NCBI RefSeq assembly: GCF_013408665.1
Contig: NZ_JACCCL010000001.1
Coordinates: 1,007,136 to 1,071,135 of the forward strand
Length of the DNA stretch: 64,000 bases
Source: Sporosarcina sp. JAI121
Lineage (GTDB): Bacteria; Bacillota; Bacilli; Bacillales_A; Planococcaceae
Direction: 5' to 3'
The position numbers were made by a program, and so were the translations under genes. The notes under the pieces were generated by a model. The model worked only from the letters and a program-made list of their open reading frames with translations. It did no database searches and was not told the DNA's origin. The number at the start of each line of letters is the position of its first letter. Within the stretch, counting starts at the first letter, position 1. Shown here piece after piece: positions 37,239 to 46,794 of this stretch.

Positions 37239-39157
37239 GCTTTCCGACTACAGGAGCAGTGAGCAGCCAGGCTGCAGCAGGCATTGCCCAGAACAGGCCG
37301 CTTGTACTGAATGAAGGCCAGTTGTTCCACGGACAGATTAAACAACTTTTTCCGGGACAAATGGCTGAAGTGCAAATAGGCGGACAACGGCTGTTCGCGA
37401 AACTGGAAGTTCCGATGAAGGCCGGCGACTCCTATTATTTTCAGGTAAGTTCAGTAAAGCCCGAATTACAGTTGAAGATTATTTCGGGACCGCTTCAGTC
37501 TAATGAAGGACAGGTCCGCCAGCTAAGTGGTCTTATGGATGCGATGCAATTGCCGAAAACGCAGGAAATGCAATCACTTCTTACGTTCGTCATGAAAAAC
37601 AGGATTCCGATCACGCGGGAAGGCCTGCTGGAAGCGGAAACGATAATGAAGGGTGTTTCGCCCGCCGCGCGGATTGAAGCGCTTGCGTCGATCCAAAAAA
37701 TGATTGAGCTGAAATTGCCGCTCACAAAAAGTAATTTCCAGTCACTAGTAGGCGTCGAAACGAAAGAAGGGTTGCATACCGTTCTGACATCTCTTAAAAG
37801 TGCCTTGGCTATGGATGACAAGGTCATGCCGCATGTCAAGGATACAATCCTATCTGCTCTTGAGAAGGTGGATAAACCGTTCATACAGGCGACAGGAGGG
37901 GCTCTTCTGGGGCAATCCCTTCTAACATTACTCGACGGCAGTGAACCGCCGGAAACCCGATTCGCGACATTGCAACTATTGAAAAGTGCAGCTGTTTTAC
38001 CGGAACGGAGCTCTCTAGCAAACCTCCAGCAAATGCTGGCTTCGCTTCTGACAACGGACAGCACGATTCGCCCGGCAGCTTCTGCCCCAACGCCACAGCA
38101 AAACGTACCTGTTGGACAGCAGCTATTGTGGGCACTTAAACAGGTTGGAGATGCTCCTCAAGGGCAGATGAAAGTACCATTGGAAAATGTAAAAGCACTG
38201 ATTTCATCCGATACGGGGATGAATACACAGCAAAAAATTGCGCTTACAGAAATCGTCAATCGTGTTCCAGTCATGCAACCGGCTACTGATTCAACCACGA
38301 AGTTCATACAGGAATTCACCCAGGCATACACACGGATTGCTGCTTCCAATGCCGTTACAGCACCATTTCAACTCACTACTTCAGCTGAAGGACCAATAGA
38401 ACGATTGCTCACTGTACTTGGTCAGCATGGAACGGACAAGCTGGAGATGCTCATGCGGACGGCGGAGCGTTCCGACAATTCAACTATCCAACAAGCGGTG
38501 CGAACAGCTGAAGCCGTTGTGTCTAAAATGATTGACGGGACAGCTGTAAAAGATGCTTTTCAGACGGTCATTCGCTCGTTTGGGCTTAATTATGAAGCGG
38601 GGCTGCTTGGTAAAGAAACTGATTTCGGACGACTTGCGGAAACATTAAAGCCACAGTTGCTTACGCTCATGCATAATCCTTCTATATCCCCAGCCCTACG
38701 TGAGGCGGCAGAAACTGTCGTCATGAGGATGAACGGCCCGCTGTTGCAGTCGGGGGAGAATGGCGCCCAACATCAATTAGTCATGCAAGTTCCACTTGAG
38801 TTTTTCGGAAAGCGTATCGATGCGACATTGCATTGGAACAGTCGGATGAAAGAGGACGGGAAAATGGACTCCGGATTCGCTAGGATTCTCTTTTATCTTG
38901 ATCTTGAATCGATTAAGAATACAGTCATTGATATGCAAGTACAGAACCGGATTGTCTCGGTTACTGTCTTTAATGCTGATGAAACGCTTAAGATAATTGG
39001 AGACCCGCTCCAGCAAAGATTGAAAGAAGGACTTGAGTCGACCGGCTACAAACTGTCGGGCGTCTTCTTCAAAAATTTCAAGGAAGAAGATGGAAATGCG
39101 GCTAAACGGAAAAACTTCCCGAAAACCGACAGGGCAGGAGTTGACTTCCGCGTATGA
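37235..39157 (+). CDS. ylqG: YlqG-like protein, possible FliK-type hook-length domain
   Basis: 640 residues with GTG start after AGGAGGGGGG. Most of the chain is helical, low in cysteine, and rich in Gln, Leu and Ala. The last 120 or so residues (QVPLEFFGKRIDATLHWNSR, then VTVFNADETLKII and a helix) resemble the C-terminal hook-length domain of FliK in layout. The equivalent B. subtilis gene ylqG is shorter and uncharacterised. It overlaps the FlhB-like ylqH by 4 bp. The gene identity by position is good; function is inference. Confidence 0.75.
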   Translation: MSFPTTGAVSSQAAAGIAQNRPLVLNEGQLFHGQIKQLFPGQMAEVQIGGQRLFAKLEVPMKAGDSYYFQVSSVKPELQLKIISGPLQSNEGQVRQLSGLMDAMQLPKTQEMQSLLTFVMKNRIPITREGLLEAETIMKGVSPAARIEALASIQKMIELKLPLTKSNFQSLVGVETKEGLHTVLTSLKSALAMDDKVMPHVKDTILSALEKVDKPFIQATGGALLGQSLLTLLDGSEPPETRFATLQLLKSAAVLPERSSLANLQQMLASLLTTDSTIRPAASAPTPQQNVPVGQQLLWALKQVGDAPQGQMKVPLENVKALISSDTGMNTQQKIALTEIVNRVPVMQPATDSTTKFIQEFTQAYTRIAASNAVTAPFQLTTSAEGPIERLLTVLGQHGTDKLEMLMRTAERSDNSTIQQAVRTAEAVVSKMIDGTAVKDAFQTVIRSFGLNYEAGLLGKETDFGRLAETLKPQLLTLMHNPSISPALREAAETVVMRMNGPLLQSGENGAQHQLVMQVPLEFFGKRIDATLHWNSRMKEDGKMDSGFARILFYLDLESIKNTVIDMQVQNRIVSVTVFNADETLKIIGDPLQQRLKEGLESTGYKLSGVFFKNFKEEDGNAAKRKNFPKTDRAGVDFRV

Positions 39158-39441
39158 AGAATGAACTGCACGTTCGAAAAGAAGCTGTTGCCCTTTCGTA
39201 TGAACCGTTTTCGGAGGGGGCACCGAAAGTAGTCGCGAAAGGAAAAGGGAAAATCGCCGAAAATATATTGGAAAAGGCGAAAGCGAATAATATCCCGATA
39301 CAGGAGGATCCCAGTCTGGTTGAAATTTTAGGTCAATTGAACATCAATGAATCGATTCCGGAAGAATTATACAAAGCGGTTTCGGAAGTTTTTGCATATA
39401 TTTACCAGATCGACCGCGAACATGGAGGGAAAAGAATGTAA
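39154..39441 (+). CDS. ylqH: FlhB C-terminal-like protein (YlqH)
   Basis: 95 residues that match only the cytoplasmic C-terminal domain of FlhB, the type III export switch. It has AVALSYEP, VVAKGKGKIAENI and IPEELYKAVSEVFAYIY, where FlhB has AVAL, VVAKGxD and IPEELYxAVAEVLAYVY. The autocleavage NPTH is replaced by VRKE, so it cannot self-cleave. There is no membrane segment. Such free FlhB-C copies (FlhX/FhlB) can support flagellar export in some bacteria. It overlaps ylqG by 4 bp. Confidence 0.87.
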   Translation: MKNELHVRKEAVALSYEPFSEGAPKVVAKGKGKIAENILEKAKANNIPIQEDPSLVEILGQLNINESIPEELYKAVSEVFAYIYQIDREHGGKRM

Positions 39442-39488
39442 CGACTTCCCCCTAAATTCGACAAATGTCTACATTCAGCAATCAATTG

Positions 39489-39517
39489 TGGACAATGTTT
39501 GACATCTTTACTACAAT
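39489..39517 (+). promoter_or_regulatory. Sigma-A promoter for sucCD
   Basis: TGGACA (39489-39494), a 17-bp spacer and TACAAT (39512-39517), in the 126-bp ylqH-sucC gap. Confidence 0.5.
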
Positions 39518-39567
39518 GGATGAGGCAGTAAATTAAAAGAGTTAGAAGTTCGATTGGAGGATGTAAG

Positions 39568-40728
39568 ATGAATATCCATGAATATCAAGGTAAACAGTTG
39601 CTTAGAGAATATGGTGTAGCTGTTTCTAACGGTCTTGTTGCTTTCTCTCCTGAGGAAGCGGTAAAAGCTGCAAAGGAACTAGGTACGGACATCATCGTTG
39701 TTAAAGCACAAATCCACGCGGGTGGCCGTGGTAAAGCAGGCGGTGTCAAGATTGCAAAAAATCTTGATGAAGTTCGCGCTTATGCGGAGGAATTGATCGG
39801 CAAAACACTTGTGACTCATCAAACAGGTCCTGAGGGCAAAGAAATCAAACGTCTTCTTATCGAAGAAGGTTCTGATATCAAGAAAGAATACTATCTTGGA
39901 CTTGTTCTCGACAGTGCAACAGACCGTGTAACACTTATGGGTTCTGAAGAAGGCGGAATGGATATCGAGGAAGTTGCAGAAGCAACGCCTGAAAAGATAT
40001 TCAAAGAAGTCATCGACCCGGTTGTTGGTTTGACTGGATTCCAGGCACGCCGTATGGCATTCTACATGAACATCCCTACACATCTTGTCAACAAAGCAGC
40101 GAAATTCATGCTTGGACTTTATCAAGTATTCGTAGAAAAAGACGCATCTATTGTTGAAATCAACCCGCTAGTGGTAACGGCTGGGGACGATGTACTTGCG
40201 CTTGACGCGAAGTTCAACTTTGACGACAGTGCACTATACCGTCATAAAGACATCCAAGAACTTCGTGATTTTGACGAAGAGGATCCAAAAGAAATCGAAG
40301 CTTCGAAGTATGACCTAAGCTATATTTCCCTCGATGGAAGTATCGGCTGTATGGTTAACGGCGCAGGTCTTGCGATGGCTACAATGGATACTATCAACTA
40401 CTACGGTGGATCACCTGCCAACTTCCTTGACGTTGGTGGCAGCGCGACAGCTGAAAAAGTTACTGAAGCATTCAAAATCATCCTTTCTGATAAAAACGTC
40501 AAAGGGATTTTCGTCAACATTTTCGGCGGGATTATGAAGTGTGACGTAATTGCTGAAGGCGTTATAATTGCATCAAAAGAAGTAGGTCTACAAGTGCCAC
40601 TTGTCGTTCGTTTGGAAGGTACAAATGTCGATAAAGGTAAAGCACTATTGAATGAATCAGGATTGAACATCATCGCTGCTGATACAATGGCAGACGGTGC
40701 GAAAAAGATTGTAGAACTCGTAGGTTAA
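39568..40728 (+). CDS. sucC: Succinyl-CoA synthetase, beta subunit
   Basis: 386 residues: ATP-grasp domain first ([17 protein letters not shown]), then the CoA-ligase domain with [10 protein letters not shown] and [12 protein letters not shown]. It binds nucleotide and, with SucD, converts succinyl-CoA to succinate with ATP/GTP formation in the TCA cycle. TGGAGGATG precedes the ATG. sucD is 18 bp downstream. Confidence 0.97.
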   Translation: MNIHEYQGKQLLREYGVAVSNGLVAFSPEEAVKAAKELGTDIIVVKAQIHAGGRGKAGGVKIAKNLDEVRAYAEELIGKTLVTHQTGPEGKEIKRLLIEEGSDIKKEYYLGLVLDSATDRVTLMGSEEGGMDIEEVAEATPEKIFKEVIDPVVGLTGFQARRMAFYMNIPTHLVNKAAKFMLGLYQVFVEKDASIVEINPLVVTAGDDVLALDAKFNFDDSALYRHKDIQELRDFDEEDPKEIEASKYDLSYISLDGSIGCMVNGAGLAMATMDTINYYGGSPANFLDVGGSATAEKVTEAFKIILSDKNVKGIFVNIFGGIMKCDVIAEGVIIASKEVGLQVPLVVRLEGTNVDKGKALLNESGLNIIAADTMADGAKKIVELVG

Positions 40729-40746
40729 GAAAGGCAGGGACAAACG

Positions 40747-41649
40747 ATGAGTATTTTTATTAACAAAGATACAAAAGTTATCGTACAAGGAATCACAGGT
40801 GCTACAGCACTTTTCCATACAGAACAAATGCTTGAGTACGGAACGAAAATTGTTGGCGGAGTTACACCTGGTAAAGGCGGAACGGAAGCGGCGGGTGTTC
40901 CTGTTTTCAACACGGTTGAAGAAGCTGTAAAAGCGACAGGCGCAAACGTTTCGGTTATTTATGTTCCGGCTCCATTCGCAGCAGACGCGATCATGGAAGC
41001 AGTAGATGCAGACCTTGATATGACGATCTGTATTACTGAACATATTCCGGTACTTGATATGGTAAAAGTGAAGCGTTACATGGAAGGCAAGAAAACACGT
41101 CTTGTCGGTCCGAACTGCCCGGGTGTCATCACGGCGGACGAATGTAAAATCGGCATCATGCCTGGCTACATCCATACAAAAGGACATGTCGGCGTCGTTT
41201 CACGTTCAGGTACACTGACGTATGAAGCCACTCACCAATTAAGCCAAGCAGGCATCGGTCAAACGACTGCTGTCGGTATTGGTGGAGACCCGGTAAACGG
41301 TACAAACTTCATCGATGTTCTTAAAGAATTCAACGAAGATCCTGAGACATACGCTGTCGTTATGATCGGTGAAATCGGCGGAACTGCTGAAGAAGAAGCT
41401 GCTGCATGGATCCAAGCGAACATGACGAAGCCTGTTGTCGGCTTCATCGGCGGGCAAACAGCTCCAGAAGGAAAACGTATGGGCCATGCTGGTGCCATCA
41501 TTTCCGGCGGTAAAGGAACAGCTGCAGAGAAAATCAAAGCGCTAAATGCTGCTGGTGTTGAAGTTGCAGACACTCCTTCTGTCATCGGGGAAACGTTAAT
41601 TAAAGTTATTAAAGAAAAAGGTCTGTACGAAAAGTGTAAAACACATTAA
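40747..41649 (+). CDS. sucD: Succinyl-CoA synthetase, alpha subunit
   Basis: 300 residues. The CoA-binding Rossmann domain begins [22 protein letters not shown] is near 122 and the phosphohistidine lies in RMGHAGAII near 246. It forms the catalytic dimer with SucC. GAAAGGCAGGG precedes the ATG. A strong terminator follows. Confidence 0.97.
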   Translation: MSIFINKDTKVIVQGITGATALFHTEQMLEYGTKIVGGVTPGKGGTEAAGVPVFNTVEEAVKATGANVSVIYVPAPFAADAIMEAVDADLDMTICITEHIPVLDMVKVKRYMEGKKTRLVGPNCPGVITADECKIGIMPGYIHTKGHVGVVSRSGTLTYEATHQLSQAGIGQTTAVGIGGDPVNGTNFIDVLKEFNEDPETYAVVMIGEIGGTAEEEAAAWIQANMTKPVVGFIGGQTAPEGKRMGHAGAIISGGKGTAAEKIKALNAAGVEVADTPSVIGETLIKVIKEKGLYEKCKTH

Positions 41650-41655
41650 TATGGG

Positions 41656-41687
41656 AGATGCAGCGTGTATTTTCATGCGCTGCATCT
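41656..41687 (+). terminator. Terminator after sucCD
   Basis: AGATGCAGCG (41656-41665) pairs with CGCTGCATCT (41678-41687), followed by TTTTTTATT. It isolates sucCD from dprA. Confidence 0.88.
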
Positions 41688-41714
41688 TTTTTTATTATAA
41701 AAGGGAGGTATTTA

Positions 41715-42602
41715 ATGGAACTGACAGACGCGGAAAGAAGATTGCTAGCGCTTCACTATGTATTTCCTGTGCCCTTTAACAGGTTGAACGGACTTTATGG
41801 GATAGACCCCAATCTCGAAAAGTTATATTCATATAAAGCGTTTGAATTAGCTAATATATTGAAAATCACACTGTCAAAAGCGCATCAATTACAGGAAAAG
41901 CTGTACCGCAACGCCGATATCCCCTACGAAAAATTATATGAACGGCATGCAATCATCCCGATTCCGTTCACGAATCCCCTTTACCCTGACCAGTTACGAA
42001 TACTTTTCGATCCGCCGTCCGTCCTGTATGTAAAAGGCGATGCGACGTTGATCGCCGAGCAGTTTAATGTCGCAATCATCGGATCCCGGAAAGCAACTGC
42101 ATATTCAAAAAAAGCGATGTCATTTATCGTGCCGCCTCTCGTTGAAAATAAGGCTATTATTGTATCCGGGTTGGCGAAAGGTGCCGACACGATGGCACAT
42201 GAAGCTGCACTTGAATTCGGCGGTAAAACAATTGCCGTACTCGGGCACGGACTTTTTCACCTCTATCCGAAAGAGAATCAGATTCTTGCAGATGAAATAG
42301 CGACAAACCATCTCCTAGTTACGGAGTATCCGCCGTATGTCAAACCTGAACGTTGGACCTTTCCGATGCGAAACCGTATTATAAGCGGATTGTCCGACGT
42401 AGTCGTGGTCACGGAATCGGCAGATAAAAGCGGGACGATGAGTACGGTCGAACATGCACTTGAGCATGGGAAAGACGTGTACGCAGTTCCTGGACCTATC
42501 ACATCAAGTTTATCAACCGGACCGAATAAGTTGCTGGATGAAGGTGCAAAACCCCTATGGAATGGGTTTCAAATTGTCGGATCACATGTTTTAAACGGTT
42601 GA
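41715..42602 (+). CDS. dprA: DNA processing protein DprA (Smf)
   Basis: 295 residues from ATG 41715 after AAGGGAGGTA; an upstream in-frame ATG (41658) lies in the sucD terminator. The Rossmann-like DprA core has AIIGSRKATAYS near 113, SGLAKGADTMAHEAAL near 151 and PMRNRIISGLSD near 218. DprA loads RecA on incoming ssDNA in natural transformation. The C-terminal winged helix of some homologues is missing, as in other bacilli. Confidence 0.95.
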   Translation: MELTDAERRLLALHYVFPVPFNRLNGLYGIDPNLEKLYSYKAFELANILKITLSKAHQLQEKLYRNADIPYEKLYERHAIIPIPFTNPLYPDQLRILFDPPSVLYVKGDATLIAEQFNVAIIGSRKATAYSKKAMSFIVPPLVENKAIIVSGLAKGADTMAHEAALEFGGKTIAVLGHGLFHLYPKENQILADEIATNHLLVTEYPPYVKPERWTFPMRNRIISGLSDVVVVTESADKSGTMSTVEHALEHGKDVYAVPGPITSSLSTGPNKLLDEGAKPLWNGFQIVGSHVLNG

Positions 42603-42823
42603 ATAAAATTCATTTCTATTGAAAAGGTTGCATTAAAATGAAATCTGGTATACATTTTGCAACAGATATTCTTTTGAGTTTACGTTCAAAAAAAAAGGAT
42701 GAAAAGGGCCGGGTATCAAGCCGACTACATATAAAAGTCAGTGCCTGCCGTGCAAGTCCGGACATTTTGAACTACCTCTTTTGATGAATAAATATGGAAC
42801 CTCTCTAAGGAGGCAGACACGTA

Positions 42824-44896
42824 ATGGCAGACTACCTAGTAATTGTAGAATCACCCGCGAAGGCAAAAACGATTGAGCGCTATCTCGGGAAAAAATATAA
42901 AGTGCGTGCATCTCTCGGCCACTTGCGCGATCTTCCGCGCAGTCAAATGGGCGTGGATACCGAAAATAACTATGAACCGAAGTACATCACCATCCGCGGT
43001 AAAGGTCCGATTTTGCAGGATTTGAAAAAAGAAGCGAAAAAAGCAAAAAAAATCTTTCTCGCGGCTGACCCCGACAGAGAAGGGGAAGCGATTGCATGGC
43101 ATTTGGCAAACCAGCTTGGCGTGGATGTCGAATCGGATTGCCGTGTAGTTTTCAATGAAATTACAAAAGAAGCGATAAAAGAATCGTTCAAACACCCAAG
43201 ACCGATTGATATGGATCGTGTCGATGCTCAACAGGCACGCCGGATATTGGACCGCCTTGTAGGCTATAACATCAGTCCTATCCTTTGGAAAAAAGTGAAA
43301 AAAGGTCTTTCAGCCGGTCGGGTTCAATCTGTAGCGCTACGCATGATCATCGATAGGGAGAATGAAATCAATTCATTCGTTCCTGAAGAATATTGGAGTA
43401 TTTCCGGTCAAGTCGAAAAAGATGATACCACGTTCGAAGCGACGTTTTACGGAGATTCGAAGAAAAAAGTGAAGCTGACAGATAAACAGCAAGTTGATGC
43501 AATTCTGGGGCAGCTGGACGGAGACGAATTCGACATTGCGAAAGTAGTGAAAAAAGAACGCAAACGAAATCCGGCACTCCCGTTCACTACTTCATCCTTA
43601 CAGCAGGAAGCTGCCCGCAAGCTGAACTTCCGTGCGAAAAAAACGATGATGCTTGCCCAGCAGCTCTATGAAGGAATCAACCTTGGAAAAGAAGGAAGCG
43701 TCGGACTCATCACCTATATGAGAACTGACTCGACCAGGATTGCCGATAGTGCAAAAGAGGAAGCGAAATCATTCATCGAAACGATGTACGGGAAAGAATT
43801 TGTCACAGCAACAAAATCAGCAACTAAAAGCACAGCTAAAACCCAGGATGCACACGAAGCGGTACGTCCGACATCCGTCATGCGGCCACCAGCTGCTATG
43901 AAAACGGTATTATCACGGGATCAACTTCGTCTGTATAAGCTTATATGGGAACGATTCGTTGCCAGTCAAATGGCACCGGCGATATTAGACACGGTGTCAG
44001 TTGATCTAGTTAACGGCGATGTCCGCTTCAGAGCAAGCGGATCACAAGTGAAGTTCCAAGGGTTCATGAAAGTGTATGTTGAAGGTCATGACGATAAGGA
44101 AGAAGAGAAGGATCGGATTCTCCCGCCGCTTGAAGAAGGCGAACGGGTGAAATTCAGTGAAATTGATCCGAAACAGCACTTTACACAGCCGCCACCACGG
44201 TATTCGGAAGCGAGATTGGTGAAAACGCTCGAGGAGCAGGGGATAGGCCGTCCATCCACTTATGCACCCACCCTCGACACGATTCAAAAGCGGGGCTATG
44301 TAACACTCGATGCTAAAAGATTTATTCCGACGGAGCTTGGCGGTATCGTCCATCAGGCAGTGGATCAATATTTCCCTAATATCATCGACTTGGAGTTTAC
44401 GGCCCAAATGGAAAAAGGGCTGGATAATGTCGAGCATGGCCTGACCAAATGGGTTGAAGTCATCGATGACTTTTATCAAGACTTCGAGAAGCATGTGCAA
44501 GTTGCAGACGCTGAGATGGAAAAAATAGAAATCAAAGATGAGCCCGCAGGCGAAGACTGTGAAAAATGCAGTTCGCCCATGGTTTATAAATTGGGCCGGT
44601 ATGGAAAGTTCATGGCTTGTTCCAATTTTCCGGATTGCCGAAATACAAAGGCAATCATCAAACCGATCGGCGTCGCTTGCCCTAGCTGTAAAGAAGGACA
44701 GGTCGTTGAACGGAAAAGCAAGACGAAGCGTATATTTTTCGGGTGTGACCGATATCCGGAATGTGAATACGTTTCTTGGGATAAACCAGTTGCGAGACCA
44801 TGTCCGAAATGCGACAGTTCCCTAGTTGAAAAGAAATCGAAAAAAGGTGTACAAGTTCAATGTACAGAATGTGATTATAAAGAAGATACACAGTAA
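42824..44896 (+). CDS. topA: DNA topoisomerase I (type IA)
   Basis: 690 residues. The Toprim domain starts at [19 protein letters not shown], and the catalytic Tyr298 lies in [13 protein letters not shown]. The C-terminus has three four-cysteine zinc ribbons (about 580-690), starting [18 protein letters not shown]. It relaxes negative supercoils. AAGGAGG precedes the ATG. The 221-bp upstream gap has an extended -10 candidate TGGTATACA near 42647 and no gene. Confidence 0.97.
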   Translation: MADYLVIVESPAKAKTIERYLGKKYKVRASLGHLRDLPRSQMGVDTENNYEPKYITIRGKGPILQDLKKEAKKAKKIFLAADPDREGEAIAWHLANQLGVDVESDCRVVFNEITKEAIKESFKHPRPIDMDRVDAQQARRILDRLVGYNISPILWKKVKKGLSAGRVQSVALRMIIDRENEINSFVPEEYWSISGQVEKDDTTFEATFYGDSKKKVKLTDKQQVDAILGQLDGDEFDIAKVVKKERKRNPALPFTTSSLQQEAARKLNFRAKKTMMLAQQLYEGINLGKEGSVGLITYMRTDSTRIADSAKEEAKSFIETMYGKEFVTATKSATKSTAKTQDAHEAVRPTSVMRPPAAMKTVLSRDQLRLYKLIWERFVASQMAPAILDTVSVDLVNGDVRFRASGSQVKFQGFMKVYVEGHDDKEEEKDRILPPLEEGERVKFSEIDPKQHFTQPPPRYSEARLVKTLEEQGIGRPSTYAPTLDTIQKRGYVTLDAKRFIPTELGGIVHQAVDQYFPNIIDLEFTAQMEKGLDNVEHGLTKWVEVIDDFYQDFEKHVQVADAEMEKIEIKDEPAGEDCEKCSSPMVYKLGRYGKFMACSNFPDCRNTKAIIKPIGVACPSCKEGQVVERKSKTKRIFFGCDRYPECEYVSWDKPVARPCPKCDSSLVEKKSKKGVQVQCTECDYKEDTQ

Positions 44897-44897
44897 C

Positions 44898-45024
44898 AAG
44901 AAAAGTGTAAGCGCCTGTTCGGAGGTGACAGGCATAAGACGGGCCGGCGAAGCAGCGTTCTATGCTGCACAGTCGGACCGACTAATGTCCCGAGCCTCTA
45001 GGCGCTGGAGCCTAGACAACAAGA
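44898..45024 (-). repeat. Single inverted-orientation structured repeat between topA and trmFO
   Basis: The reverse complement reads GGCTCCAGCGCCTAGAGG, then CTCGGGACATTAG, a hairpin GCAGC-ATAGAAC-GCTGC (plus 44952-44968), CGTCTTATGCCTGTC and CAGGCGCTT. Outer arms AGCGCCT/AGGCGCT pair. AACAAG occurs near both ends. It fills the whole 150-bp gap; the open frame running through it from topA lacks a start signal. Confidence 0.85.
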
Positions 45025-45046
45025 ACTGAAGAAGGAAGGTGACGGG

Positions 45047-46357
45047 ATGACACCCATCGTAAATGTAATAGGCGCAGGGCTTGCAGGGAGCGAGGCTGCA
45101 TGGCAAATCGCCAGCCGTGGAGTGAATGTCCGCCTATTTGAAATGAGACCGGTAAAACAGACGCCTGCACACCATACGGACAAGTTTGCTGAGCTTGTTT
45201 GCAGTAACTCGTTGCGCGCGAACAACTTAACGAATGCGGTAGGCATCATCAAGGAAGAGATGAGAAGACTCGATTCCCTGATTATACGCGCGGCAGACGC
45301 TTGCGCTGTGCCAGCCGGAGGAGCGTTGGCGGTCGACCGCCATGAATTTGCCGGCAATGTGACAGAGACTATTCGAAATCACCCGCTAATCGAAATCATT
45401 AACGAAGAAGTGACAGAACTGCCGGAAGGGATCACAATCATTGCAACAGGGCCACTAACATCACCGGCACTCGCCGAACAGATCCGTAAACTGACGGGAG
45501 AGGAATATTTATACTTCTATGACGCGGCAGCACCCATCATCGAGAAAGACTCGATCGACATGAACAAGGTCTATTTGAAATCCCGTTATGATAAAGGAGA
45601 AGCGGCATATTTGAACTGTCCGATGGATGAGGAAGAATTCGAACGCTTCTACAATGCACTTATCGCAGCTGAAATCGTACCGCTAAAGGAATTCGAAAAA
45701 GAGATTTACTTCGAAGGTTGCATGCCTGTGGAAGTACTTGCTCAACGCGGTGAAAAGACATTGTTATTCGGTGCACTTAAACCAGTCGGGCTTGAACATC
45801 CTGAAACAGGAAAGCTTGCAAAAGCTGTTATTCAGTTGCGTCAAGATGATGCAGCGGGCACTTTGTATAATATCGTCGGTTTTCAAACTCATATGAAATG
45901 GGGCGCGCAAAAGGAAGTCATCAACCTTATCCCGGGTCTGGAAAATGTCGAAATTGTACGGTATGGCGTTATGCATCGCAACACATTCATAAACTCACCC
46001 CGTGTACTGGATGCAACCTATCAGTTGAAGGCAAACCGCAACGTCTTTTTTGCAGGTCAGATGACAGGCGTGGAAGGTTATGTTGAATCGGCAGGCTCTG
46101 GCCTTATCGCCGGCATAAACGCAGCGAATTTGGCGCTCGGTAAAGAACCGGTCCTATTCCCGAACGAAACTGCACTGGGAAGCATGGCGCGTTATGTCAC
46201 TGAAGCAAATCCCGAAAACTTCCAGCCGATGAACATTAACTTCGGTCTTTTCCCGAATCTTGAAAAACGAGTCAAATCCAAACTGGAACGTGCCGAAAAA
46301 CATGCCGAGCGTGCTTTGGAAGCAATCAGTGAATTTCAATCAGTAGCATTGACTTAA
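45047..46357 (+). CDS. trmFO: Folate-dependent tRNA (uracil-54-C5)-methyltransferase TrmFO
   Basis: 436 residues. The FAD-binding [11 protein letters not shown] is at 9-19, and [15 protein letters not shown] near 52 contains a conserved cysteine. The C-terminal [20 protein letters not shown] holds the GidA-like FAD loop. It makes m5U54 (ribothymidine) in tRNA using methylene-THF. AAGGAAGGTG precedes the ATG. Formerly called gid. Confidence 0.96.
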   Translation: MTPIVNVIGAGLAGSEAAWQIASRGVNVRLFEMRPVKQTPAHHTDKFAELVCSNSLRANNLTNAVGIIKEEMRRLDSLIIRAADACAVPAGGALAVDRHEFAGNVTETIRNHPLIEIINEEVTELPEGITIIATGPLTSPALAEQIRKLTGEEYLYFYDAAAPIIEKDSIDMNKVYLKSRYDKGEAAYLNCPMDEEEFERFYNALIAAEIVPLKEFEKEIYFEGCMPVEVLAQRGEKTLLFGALKPVGLEHPETGKLAKAVIQLRQDDAAGTLYNIVGFQTHMKWGAQKEVINLIPGLENVEIVRYGVMHRNTFINSPRVLDATYQLKANRNVFFAGQMTGVEGYVESAGSGLIAGINAANLALGKEPVLFPNETALGSMARYVTEANPENFQPMNINFGLFPNLEKRVKSKLERAEKHAERALEAISEFQSVALT

Positions 46358-46410
46358 CTGTATTGGTTGAAGTTTTGAATGTGGAGTAAATAATAAGCGC
46401 AAGAGTGTAT

Positions 46411-46439
46411 TTGAAGGGATTCTATATTTCTACTATAAT
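46411..46439 (+). promoter_or_regulatory. Sigma-A promoter of a putative short transcript
   Basis: TTGAAG (46411-46416), a 17-bp spacer and perfect TATAAT (46434-46439). The predicted start near 46446 is only about 90 nt ahead of a terminator. Confidence 0.5.
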
Positions 46440-46504
46440 TGGGAATATCTAACGTGTTTACAGACTTTTGGATGCGAATCAACTAGTTTGTTTCCAAAAA
46501 GAAG

Positions 46505-46537
46505 AAGTCCGGGGAAGTGATCCGGGCTTTTTCTTTT
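46505..46537 (+). terminator. Rho-independent terminator between trmFO and xerC
   Basis: AAGTCCGG (46505-46512) / CCGGGCTT (46522-46529) with one G-T pair and a 9-nt loop, followed by TTTCTTTT. It may end trmFO transcripts, a short RNA, or both. Confidence 0.68.
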
Positions 46538-46607
46538 GCGAATATGTACAAATTGTGTCTGAAATTCGAACAAATCATAAGAGGTCAGACTTCTTGGGGA
46601 AAGATAG

Positions 46608-46637
46608 TTGCCGGACGCTTATCATTTATTGTATAGT
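46608..46637 (+). promoter_or_regulatory. Candidate promoter for xerC-hslVU-codY
   Basis: TTGCCG (46608-46613), an 18-bp spacer and TATAGT (46632-46637), the best candidate between the terminator and xerC. A leader of about 150 nt would result. Confidence 0.38.
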
Positions 46638-46794
46638 GAATCGTGGATGACTTTTGAATTTCTGGACTTGTCTTTATTTTGCGGTTATTAAGTAAATCGC
46701 TTCGCTATGGCGTTTCATAAATAATGTGTTATTATTCAAATGACTCAAAATACTTCAGTAACTTGGAGACTCTTTATTCGGAGGGATGAAGTGT

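Larger units (their letters stand above)
46358..46794. other. Intergenic region between trmFO and xerC
   Basis: This 437-bp gap holds a promoter-like pair (46411-46439), a terminator (46505-46537), a second promoter candidate (46608-46637) and short AT-rich DNA. A 60-codon open frame at 46468-46650 has no ribosome site and runs through the terminator, so it is not called. AATAATAAGCGCAAG near 46390 faintly recalls the end of the repeat family. Confidence 0.5.

Noticed and set aside
42603-42823. Further repeat copy before topA
   Set aside because: CGGGTATCAAGCC resembles CGGGTCATAAGCC, but no matching arms were found around it, so the likeness may be chance.
46468-46650. 60-codon open frame between trmFO and xerC
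   Set aside because: It crosses a clear terminator and has no ribosome site; no similarity recognised.
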